Positions 35,838 to 43,772 of a stretch of 45,270 bases of DNA are shown here, one piece after another. Origin of the DNA: Candidatus Staskawiczbacteria bacterium (GTDB lineage: Bacteria; Patescibacteriota; Minisyncoccia; Minisyncoccales; Staskawiczbacteraceae). Position numbers and translations under genes: made by a program. The notes beneath the pieces are model-generated. The model did no database searches, had not been told where the DNA came from, and worked only from the letters and a program-made list of their open reading frames with translations. The number at the start of each line of letters is the position of its first letter. The first letter of the stretch is position 1. The stretch lies in contig CAIMWV010000001.1 in assembly GCA_903845295.1 (NCBI GenBank), positions 1 through 45,270 of the forward strand, read 5' to 3'.

Positions 35838-36056
35838 GTGAAAATTTTTATTAAAGCGAAACCCAATTCTAAAGAGGAAAAAGTGGAACAGGTGGATGAA
35901 AACCATTATATTGTTTTTGTAAAAGAGCCGCCAATCAAGGGTAAAGCGAACGATGCGATTAGGAATGCATTGGCAATATATTTTAAAACAGGGTCATCTT
36001 GTGTTCGGATTGTTTCGGGTTATAATTCGCGAAACAAAATTGTTGAAATAGTATAA
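35838..36056 (+). CDS. DUF167/YggU family protein, GTG start
   Basis: KIFIKAKPNSKEEKVEQVDENHYIVFVKEPPIKGKANDAIRNALA. Confidence 0.85.
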   Translation: MKIFIKAKPNSKEEKVEQVDENHYIVFVKEPPIKGKANDAIRNALAIYFKTGSSCVRIVSGYNSRNKIVEIV

Positions 36057-36080
36057 TATATTATTTAAAAAAATAAAATT

Positions 36081-36293
36081 ATGGAAGAATTAAACGTTCA
36101 CGGACATATTGTTAATTTTGAAGATGGTTCAAGACAAGGCGCTCACTATTTAATTAATTTAGGTTATGGCCAGGCCGAAGTGATTTTTAATAAAGCTGTC
36201 AGTAATGGTTCGGTTACATTCGAGTGCGATGCCGGCGGATATAAATTATCATGGGCTGGCGGATCGAGTTATACTATTTCGAAAAAATATTAA
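36081..36293 (+). CDS. Small protein, paralogue A of a tandem pair
   Basis: MEELNVHGHIVNFEDGSRQGAHYLINLGYGQAEVIFNKAVSNGSVTFECDAGGYKLSWAGGSSYTISKKY aligns end-to-end with the next ORF. Confidence 0.6.
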   Translation: MEELNVHGHIVNFEDGSRQGAHYLINLGYGQAEVIFNKAVSNGSVTFECDAGGYKLSWAGGSSYTISKKY

Positions 36294-36322
36294 AAATAAA
36301 TATAAATTTTAATATTCTAAAC

Positions 36323-36538
36323 ATGGAAACAAAAACAATAATTTACGGCCATACCGTGTCCCACGATGAGAGCGTCAGCGGAGGGATGTATTTTTTAACT
36401 CGCCAAATCAATGCCCAAGAGGCAAAAGTATTTTTTGACGAGGCGTATAATTATGGTTCTGCCACATTCCAGGACCATATGGGATACAAATATAAATTAG
36501 TCCATCATGGAGCGGAGTACCAGCTAGTCAAGCCATAA
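36323..36538 (+). CDS. Small protein, paralogue B of a tandem pair
   Basis: METKTIIYGHTVSHDESVSGGMYFLTRQINAQEAKVFFDEAYNYGSATFQDHMGYKYKLVHHGAEYQLVKP; start refined to 36323. Confidence 0.6.
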   Translation: METKTIIYGHTVSHDESVSGGMYFLTRQINAQEAKVFFDEAYNYGSATFQDHMGYKYKLVHHGAEYQLVKP

Positions 36539-36593
36539 ATTATCCAAATTTTATATCAAATCAGCCCGCATCCGAGGGCTTTTTGATTACACG

Positions 36594-36622
36594 TTGACAC
36601 CAGTTTAATTTTTTTGTAAAGT
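36594..36622 (+). promoter_or_regulatory. Promoter of pyrF-pyrE
   Basis: TTGACA (36594-36599) - N17 - TAAAGT (36617-36622). Confidence 0.6.
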
Positions 36623-36654
36623 CATTATACAAAGGATTTCACATGCGCATTGTG

Positions 36655-36830
36655 CGTTGTGGTCCTTTCGAGGCCCTTTGACATTTGAAAATAGGACGAG
36701 AGCAGATATCTTCGGCGTTGATGGTTGGCTTCCAATGGGGGCCCCAACGCATACTTGGTTGCTTTCTATAAGACCAAGAAGATATTGCTCGACTCCGACA
36801 ACAGAGTGTCGAAGCAAGGTGTCGCCTGTC
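36655..36830 (+). ncRNA. Structured 5' leader RNA of pyrF (candidate riboswitch/attenuator)
   Basis: Three-way junction: 36700-36712/36779-36790 encloses 36715-36720/36745-36750 and 36754-36759/36773-36778. Confidence 0.6.
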
Positions 36831-36887
36831 CTTTGGATGGGTCCCGTGTCCTCAGAATAAGGGGGAATAAGTAAAGGAGGATTCGCC

Positions 36888-37775
36888 ATGGGTTTTCGGG
36901 CGATGTTGGAAAAAAGACAGAAGGAGGCCAAGACCTTGGTTTGTGTGGGGCTTGATCCTCTCGGAGACAAGCTGCCTGACTGCATGAGGGTTGGGGATGA
37001 TGTGGCGCAGAACATAAGGGTTTGGATGACGAAGATCGCTGATGCGACGGCGCCATTCGCCTCGATGTTCAAACCGCAGCGGGCGCACTGGGAGGCAATC
37101 CGCGGAGGGGAGCAAGCTCTCAGGGAATTGGTTACGATCATCCATGAAAAGCATCCGGGGATTCCGGTGTTTGGAGACTGCAAGCGCGGCGACATTGGCC
37201 GCACCCAGCAGCAGTACCGCAAAGCGCATCTGGATCTGGACGGCTTCAACGGCATGAACTTTTCGCCCTACATGGGCCGGGACTGCATGTCTGGGCTCGT
37301 TGACAAGAAGAGCCCTGGCAGGGCTCTGGTAGGGCTGTGCTACACAAGCAATCCGGACGCCAGGGAAGTTCAGGACGTGAAGCTCGCCGACGGCAGATGT
37401 TATTGGGAATTCATTGCCGAGCGCACATTGGCTTGGGCCAAGGAACTCGGTGTTGTCGAAGACGCTGGCATGGTGATGGCGGCAGCTTACGAACTTCCGC
37501 CAAAAGGATCAGGTCAGGTTTATGCCGAACATCTTCGGCGTTGCCGCCAGATAGTCGGTAACAGCCTGTGGTTCCTTATTCCCGGCGTCGGCGCCCAGAA
37601 AGGCGCTGTCGCTGAGACGGTGCGCTATGCCTATGCCGGGCCTGGAAGCATCGCCATTAACTCATCGTCGGAAATTGATTTTGCCAGTTCCGGCGCCGAT
37701 TTCGCCGAGGCGGCTGCGAAGAAGGCCATGGAATTGCGCGATGCGATAAACCTCGCGCTTCCGCAAACCGCCTAA
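36888..37775 (+). CDS. pyrF: Orotidine 5'-phosphate decarboxylase (long, type 2-like), GC-rich
   Basis: CVGLDPLGDKLP, FKPQRAHWE, GDCKRGDIGRT, NFSPYMGRD, IPGVGAQKG; SD aaaggagg. Confidence 0.93.
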   Translation: MGFRAMLEKRQKEAKTLVCVGLDPLGDKLPDCMRVGDDVAQNIRVWMTKIADATAPFASMFKPQRAHWEAIRGGEQALRELVTIIHEKHPGIPVFGDCKRGDIGRTQQQYRKAHLDLDGFNGMNFSPYMGRDCMSGLVDKKSPGRALVGLCYTSNPDAREVQDVKLADGRCYWEFIAERTLAWAKELGVVEDAGMVMAAAYELPPKGSGQVYAEHLRRCRQIVGNSLWFLIPGVGAQKGAVAETVRYAYAGPGSIAINSSSEIDFASSGADFAEAAAKKAMELRDAINLALPQTA

Positions 37776-37878
37776 CGCAACTCTATCCAGGTGTTTTAAT
37801 CCGCCGTTGTATATTCGCGGCGGATTGATTGGGAAGTTTTGAAGTTTGGCACCTAACCCAAAGAAAGGCAGGTAAAAC

Positions 37879-38526
37879 ATGAAAACCTGGAAACAGGTTT
37901 TTCAGGAAGCGGGAGCCGTCTGGATTCACGATGGGCGGCCAACCGCTCCGCATGCAGAGCTTACGTCCGGGCTTCATTCGGACGGATTTGTGAACTGCAC
38001 GTTCGTTACTCGTCAGCCGGGTCTGATTCGGCAAATGGTCTCAAAGAACCAGCCGATCGGCATGGAGACGAACCTTTGGCCGATTCTGGCCCCGCTCATG
38101 AACCAGCTCGACTGGGTGGTCGGTTCGGCGTTCGGGGCAATTACCCTTGCTTCCGCTATTGCCGAGGAAGCTGGCGGCGGGGTGATGGCCGGCTTTACGG
38201 AAAAGGACGGCGACCTGATGAAGTTGGCCCGTTTCGAGATCGGGAAAGGCCGACGGGTGTTGGTGGTCGAAGACGTAATTTCGACCGGAGGTTCCACGCT
38301 CAAAACCATCGCCGGCATTCTCGCCAGCGGTGTACCGGCGGAGAATATTCTCCCGTACATCGTTTGTCTGGTGAACCGTTCTGGTTTCGGGACTCTGGAT
38401 GGTCGGACAATTCGGGCTCTCCTGGAACCCGAAATTCACACGTGGCAACCGGCTGGGTGCCCGCTGTGCCAAGGCGGTTCCAAGGTGCTTCGGCCCAAGA
38501 AACATTGGGCCGAGCTCACTAAGTAA
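37879..38526 (+). CDS. pyrE: Orotate phosphoribosyltransferase, GC-rich
   Basis: HAELTSGLHSDGFVN, VVGSAFGAITLASAIAEEAG, PRPP motif VLVVEDVISTGGST. Confidence 0.92.
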   Translation: MKTWKQVFQEAGAVWIHDGRPTAPHAELTSGLHSDGFVNCTFVTRQPGLIRQMVSKNQPIGMETNLWPILAPLMNQLDWVVGSAFGAITLASAIAEEAGGGVMAGFTEKDGDLMKLARFEIGKGRRVLVVEDVISTGGSTLKTIAGILASGVPAENILPYIVCLVNRSGFGTLDGRTIRALLEPEIHTWQPAGCPLCQGGSKVLRPKKHWAELTK

Positions 38527-38554
38527 GTCCCTTCGGGGAATAGAATGAATCTAA

Positions 38555-38594
38555 AGGTCTTTTGGCATTTGCACGCCATTGGACCTCTTTTTTT
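38555..38594 (+). terminator. Intrinsic terminator after pyrE
   Basis: aggtcttttggc-atttgcac-gccattggacct-cttttttt. Confidence 0.8.
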
Positions 38595-38758
38595 GTAAAT
38601 TTTGAACAGGTCTTGAGTCTTCACCCTAAAGGCAAAACTTTTATAAAACAATTAAAATATCATTAAATAATTTATTTTTTAAACGAAACTTATTGTGGGA
38701 AGGGTGAAGACTTGATTTAATTTTATAAGCGTTTAATATAAAGTATAATAAATCAACA

Positions 38759-40417
38759 ATGGCCAAGGCAAAGAAAAAGAAATCAGCAATGAAAAGAAAG
38801 AAGTCGAAAATTTTTAAACTTGCAAAACGCAGGAAAGTTTTAAATAAGAAAAAAGTAAAAAAAGTTGTTGGCAAAAAAGCGGCTAAAAAAACTGCAAAGC
38901 CTAAAAAAATAATTTCCAGGAAAATAAAAAGAATTGTACCGCATAAGCCCAAAAGACATACTGTAAAAAACCTTGTATCGGGTTTTCCGGCAGAATCCCT
39001 ATTTAAAGCAAAAATTAAGGTTATCGGAATCGGCGGAGGCGGGGGATCAATTGTCTCTGAAATAGGCAGGTCTCTTAAAAAAGCAACTTTTGTCATTGCC
39101 GACACAGATATCAGGGCTTTAAGAAAGAAGTCAGGAATAAAATACCTTTGGTTTGGCGGAGATTTAACCCATGGTTTGGGAACAGGAGTCAACGTAGAAC
39201 TGGCAAAACAAGCCGCAGAATCAGCCAAAGAAAAAATCAGCAGCATTTTTGAAGACCAGGACATTATAATTTTTGTTGCTTCATTGGGCGGCGGGCTGGG
39301 ATCTGGAGCTACGCAGGTTTTTGCCGAGGCTGCAAGAGAGTTCGGCGGAATTACTCTTGGCATATTTACTATGCCCTTTAAATTCGAGGGAAAAAATAAA
39401 CACCGCATAGCCCAAAATGCATTGAAATCCTTGCGCAAATCATTGAATGTTTCGCTGGTTATTCCCAACGAAAAGATTTTTAAAATTATAGATGAGACAA
39501 CCCCGATCACAAACGCTTTCTCAACCGTCAATAAAAGCCTTATAGAATCTTTGGAGAGCCTGATAGATTTAATTTCTAATCCGGGAATCATAAATATTGA
39601 TTTTGCTGATTTGCGCACAATCTTAAAAGGCAGGGGAAATTCAGCCTTTTTGAATACCATCGAGGAGTCGGGCAAGGGCAGGGCGGAAAAAATTTGTGAA
39701 AATATATTTAAAAATCCTTTACTGCAGAATAACGGTTTTGAGGCGGAAAAGATTTTATTTAACGTCGCCGGCGCTGAAAATCTTTCAATGTTTGAAGTGG
39801 AAAAAATCAGCAGCCATATAGGCAGATCGAACCCGAAAGCAAAAATTATATTCGGGATTTCCAAAGATTCCAATTTAAAAAATAAAATAAAAACTACAAT
39901 TTTAATGACAGGTTTAACCCCTGGGGTCAAAATTGAAGAGGAAATTCCTAAAGAAACTCCAGTTGAAAAAATAGAACTTAAAAAATTAGCTGTAAAGGAA
40001 AAAGCTGAAAAAGCCGAAATTGTCCAAAAGAAACCTCAAGACGCAAGTATCCAAAAACCAAAAAAAATAAAAAAACCAAAAAATAAGAAAACTCCGGAAA
40101 AGCCTGCTAAAAAGTCAGAAAAATCCAAAGATCGCTCAGGCCACCCAAAAATCCAAAAGCCAGCCACTAATGGCGGTAAAGATGAAAAGCCGGTTTCTTT
40201 TATTCCTGTATTTGAAGTTCCTACCCCTGCAATTCCAATCTTAGACCAGAAAAAAATGGAAGTTAATCAAGCAGCGCTGGAATCGAATAAGAAAACTATA
40301 AGAAGAAGCGGCCTGGAAATTAAAAAAGCAGAGGAGCTTCAGGAGAAAAAGAGGTTGGCTCAGGAAAAAGAATGGGAAATCCCTGCATTTTTGAGAAAGG
40401 TTAGGTTTAGAGGTTAG
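38759..40417 (+). CDS. FtsZ-like tubulin-superfamily GTPase with basic N-terminal extension and Lys/Pro-rich tail
   Basis: KVIGIGGGGGSIVSEIGRS...FVASLGGGLGSGATQVFAEAAREFGGITLGIFTMPFKFEGKNKHRIAQNALKSL; extension MAKAKKKKSAMKRKKSK... Confidence 0.8.
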   Translation: MAKAKKKKSAMKRKKSKIFKLAKRRKVLNKKKVKKVVGKKAAKKTAKPKKIISRKIKRIVPHKPKRHTVKNLVSGFPAESLFKAKIKVIGIGGGGGSIVSEIGRSLKKATFVIADTDIRALRKKSGIKYLWFGGDLTHGLGTGVNVELAKQAAESAKEKISSIFEDQDIIIFVASLGGGLGSGATQVFAEAAREFGGITLGIFTMPFKFEGKNKHRIAQNALKSLRKSLNVSLVIPNEKIFKIIDETTPITNAFSTVNKSLIESLESLIDLISNPGIINIDFADLRTILKGRGNSAFLNTIEESGKGRAEKICENIFKNPLLQNNGFEAEKILFNVAGAENLSMFEVEKISSHIGRSNPKAKIIFGISKDSNLKNKIKTTILMTGLTPGVKIEEEIPKETPVEKIELKKLAVKEKAEKAEIVQKKPQDASIQKPKKIKKPKNKKTPEKPAKKSEKSKDRSGHPKIQKPATNGGKDEKPVSFIPVFEVPTPAIPILDQKKMEVNQAALESNKKTIRRSGLEIKKAEELQEKKRLAQEKEWEIPAFLRKVRFRG

Positions 40418-40648
40418 CGCCAGCATAAAATAGATAAAAAAAATAAATTGTGTGAGCTAAGCTCGATAATCTGCTCGCAACCATCATTTTAAAAATATCT
40501 TGTACCCTTCATATAGAAATTATATAAAAGGCTATATAGAAGGTTGCTGAGAAAAATAGAATTTAAATCATAATTAGGTTTTGAGTGTCGGATTTTAAGT
40601 ATTTTATTTAATATCTTAAATTCAACACCAAATACCCACGCCTATTTT

Positions 40649-41536
40649 ATGGAAGAACAAAAAGAAGTAAAAAAAGCGATTATTCCGGTGGCGGGATTAG
40701 GCACCAGGTTTTTACCGCTCTCCAGGGCAATATCCAAGGATTTTTTCCCTTTGGTGGATAAGCCTATAATCCAATACATAATTGAAGAGGTTAAGAAATC
40801 CGGCATCAAGGAAATAGTTTTTGTCATCAGCCCCGGCCAGAAAACCATCTTTAATTATTTCCAAAAAGATCCCGAGCTGGAAAAAACGCTGGTAAAAAGG
40901 AAAAAAGACAAGATACTGAAAGAAATGAAAGATTTCGAAGAAGTTTTTGAAGGAATTACATTTTCTTCCGTTGTTCAAAAAACACCGCTTGGCGACGGCC
41001 ACGCTATTTTACAGGCGGCAAAGAAAATAAAGGGGGAGCCGGTTGCCGTCTCATTTGGCGACGACATTATAGATTCAAGCGAACCGGCACTATCCCAGCT
41101 GATCAATATTTTTAAAACATGCAATGCGCCGGTAATAGCTTTGAAATCTTTGCCAAGGGAAAAAATTCCGGCTTATGCGGGTCTGACCGTTGAAAAGATT
41201 GCAAACAGGCTTTATAAAATTAAAAAGATAACAGAGAAGCCCGAGCCTTCGGAAATTTCTTCAGACCTGACCATTTGCGGAAAGTATGTCCTGACTCCGG
41301 AAGTTTTCCAATATCTTAAGAAAGCAACTCCTTCGAAAAAAGGAGAAATAATTTTAGCCGAAGTTTTTGATAAAATGCTTTCTGACGGAAAAATTATTTA
41401 CGGATGCGAACTGAAAGGCGATTGGTTGGAGTGCGGAGACAAACTGAAATGGTTAAAATCTTTTTTCTATTTGTCGCTGAAAGACCCGAGGTTTAAGGAT
41501 GAACTGAAACAATATTTAAAAACAATAAAGTATTAA
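40649..41536 (+). CDS. galU: UTP-glucose-1-phosphate uridylyltransferase
   Basis: KAIIPVAGLGTRFLPLSRAISKDFFPLVDKPIIQYIIEEV. Confidence 0.95.
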   Translation: MEEQKEVKKAIIPVAGLGTRFLPLSRAISKDFFPLVDKPIIQYIIEEVKKSGIKEIVFVISPGQKTIFNYFQKDPELEKTLVKRKKDKILKEMKDFEEVFEGITFSSVVQKTPLGDGHAILQAAKKIKGEPVAVSFGDDIIDSSEPALSQLINIFKTCNAPVIALKSLPREKIPAYAGLTVEKIANRLYKIKKITEKPEPSEISSDLTICGKYVLTPEVFQYLKKATPSKKGEIILAEVFDKMLSDGKIIYGCELKGDWLECGDKLKWLKSFFYLSLKDPRFKDELKQYLKTIKY

Positions 41537-41626
41537 AAAGATAAAACAACCTATACACGGGTTGTTTTATTTACTGAAAAATTAAGTTATAATTATACAA
41601 TTAGCTTAGAGTTATAATTTATAAAT

Positions 41627-42556
41627 ATGTTGTACGATTTAATTATTATCGGGGGAGGGCCGGCTGGCATTACAGCCGGTATTTATGCCGGCAGGCAGCG
41701 GATGAAAACTCTTTTGATTACGAAAGAATTTGGCGGACAAATGGCTAAAAAAGCCACAGAGGTCTGCAATTATCCGGGTTTTGAAAAAATCTCAGGGACA
41801 GAACTGATAGAAAAATTTGTTGAGCAATTGGAAAAACAGGAATCTGTTGAAATAAAATTCTGCCAGGCAGAAAAAATTGAAAAAGAAAAAAATACTTTTA
41901 CGGTTACCACTACTGAAAATGAAAAGATTTTAAGCAAAACCGTTATAATTGCCACAGGAGCTGACCCCAGGCCACTTGAAGCTATAGGAGAAAAAGATTT
42001 TATAGGCAAAGGCGTCAGTTACTGCGTTACATGCGACGGACCGATATTCAGGAATAAAACAATAGCAATAATTGGCGGAGGGAATGCAGGGCTTGAAGCC
42101 GCCGCGTTTATGACAAACTACGCCAACAAAATTTATGTTTTGGAATTTGGGCCGGAAATAAAAGCAGACAAGGAAAATCAAAAAGAAGCTGAAAAATCCG
42201 GCAAAGTTGAAATTATCACAAACGCCGCCGTAAAAGAGATTAAAGGGAGTGCAATGGTAGATTCCTTGATTTATCAGGATAATGTTTTAAAAGAAAATAA
42301 AACTTTAGAAGTCCAGGGAGTTTTTATAGAAATCGGGAGCCAACCCGCGACAGCTTTGGCAAAAGGATTAGTTGATTTTACTAAGAGAGACGAAATAGAA
42401 GTTGAGCCGGAGACATTCCAGACAAAAACCCCTGGCCTTTTTGCAGCCGGAGATAATAATTCAGGTCCGTATAAACAAATTGTCACAGCCGCCGGCGAAG
42501 GATGCAAAGCTTGTCTGGCGGCATACGACTATTTAAGGGGACTAAACAAATTTTAG
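41627..42556 (+). CDS. trxB: Thioredoxin reductase
   Basis: IIGGGPAGITAGIYAGRQ, GVSYCVTCDGPIFRNKTIAIIGGGNAGLEAA, LFAAGDNNSGPYKQIVTAAGEGCKAC. Confidence 0.93.
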   Translation: MLYDLIIIGGGPAGITAGIYAGRQRMKTLLITKEFGGQMAKKATEVCNYPGFEKISGTELIEKFVEQLEKQESVEIKFCQAEKIEKEKNTFTVTTTENEKILSKTVIIATGADPRPLEAIGEKDFIGKGVSYCVTCDGPIFRNKTIAIIGGGNAGLEAAAFMTNYANKIYVLEFGPEIKADKENQKEAEKSGKVEIITNAAVKEIKGSAMVDSLIYQDNVLKENKTLEVQGVFIEIGSQPATALAKGLVDFTKRDEIEVEPETFQTKTPGLFAAGDNNSGPYKQIVTAAGEGCKACLAAYDYLRGLNKF

Positions 42557-42559
42557 CGC

Positions 42560-43771
42560 ATGAGTAAAATAAAAAGCATAATTGCGAGAGAGATTAAAGA
42601 CTCACGGGGGAATCCGACGGTTGAGGTCGAATTGGAAACCGATAAAGGAGTTTTTTTGGCGTCTGTTCCATCGGGCGCATCAACCGGGCAAAATGAAGCG
42701 CTGGAATTACGAGATGCGGATGGGAAAGGCGTGTCGAAAGCGATAGAAAATGTAAACAAAATTATTGCACCAAAACTTAAAGGAAAAGACGTATTAAATC
42801 AAAAGGAGATAGACGGGCTGATGATTGGTTTAGACGGAACCCCAAACAAATCAAAATTGGGAGCAAATGCAATCTTAGCTGTTTCAATGGCAGTTTGCAG
42901 GGCAGGAGCCGGCAGCCAAAAAATTTCTTTGTATGAATATATCGCTGATTTGGCGGGTGCAGAAACACCAAGGATTCCTTTTCCGATGTTCAACATTTTA
43001 GAAGGTGGCTCTCACGTTCATTTAGAAAAACATTTAGATATCCAGGAATTTATAATAATTCCGCAAAAAAAGACATTCGCGGAAAATTTAGTTTCGTGCA
43101 ATAAAATTTTCCTGAACTTGAAGGAACTTATTGAAAAAAGTTATGGCAGGGTGGAAATGGGGGATGAGGGCGGGTTTGCGGTTCAAATATCCAAAACCGA
43201 ACAGGCGCTATATCTTTTAAAAAGCGCAATAAAGGACGAGGATGCAAAAATTGCTCTAGATTGCGCTGCTTCGCAATTTTTTAGTGACGGAAAATACAAA
43301 GTAGACGGCCAAGAATTTACAGATGCCGGGCTTTCGCAATTTTATGAAGACTTGGTGAAAAATTTTGCGATTATATCAATTGAAGATCCTTTTGCGGAAG
43401 AAGATTGGAATGGTTTTGAGTCTATTGTGCGACAATTGGGCAATAAAATTATTATTGTGGGAGACGATTTGACAACGACGAATATCAAAAGAATCAAAGA
43501 GGCGCACAATAAATCAGCCTGCAACGGAGTTATTTTAAAATTAAATCAAATCGGAACGGTTTCTGAAACGATTGAAGCATCAAATTTGGCAAAATCATTC
43601 GGCTGGAAAACAATAGTGAGCCACCGCAGTGGCGAAACTATGGATAATTTTATCGCTGATCTAGCAGTCGGTTTGAAAGCAGACTTTCTAAAAGCCGGCT
43701 CTCCCGCAAAACCAGAAAGGATGATAAAATACAGTAGGCTATTAGAAATCGAAAAAGAACTGAAAAAATAA
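42560..43771 (+). CDS. eno: Enolase
   Basis: AREIKDSRGNPTVEVELETDKGVFLASVPSGASTGQNEALELRD...GDDLTTTNIKRI...VSHRSGET. Confidence 0.97.
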   Translation: MSKIKSIIAREIKDSRGNPTVEVELETDKGVFLASVPSGASTGQNEALELRDADGKGVSKAIENVNKIIAPKLKGKDVLNQKEIDGLMIGLDGTPNKSKLGANAILAVSMAVCRAGAGSQKISLYEYIADLAGAETPRIPFPMFNILEGGSHVHLEKHLDIQEFIIIPQKKTFAENLVSCNKIFLNLKELIEKSYGRVEMGDEGGFAVQISKTEQALYLLKSAIKDEDAKIALDCAASQFFSDGKYKVDGQEFTDAGLSQFYEDLVKNFAIISIEDPFAEEDWNGFESIVRQLGNKIIIVGDDLTTTNIKRIKEAHNKSACNGVILKLNQIGTVSETIEASNLAKSFGWKTIVSHRSGETMDNFIADLAVGLKADFLKAGSPAKPERMIKYSRLLEIEKELKK

Positions 43772-43772
43772 T

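Noticed and set aside
36657-36860. 67-aa + strand ORF in the pyrF leader
   Set aside because: Overlaps the three-way-junction RNA, no SD, no recognisable protein features; better explained as structured leader.
40430-40648. AT-rich intergenic region with gcaacc/ggttgc and tatata repeats before galU
   Set aside because: Pairings are long-range and AT-dominated; insufficient to claim a defined element without comparative data.
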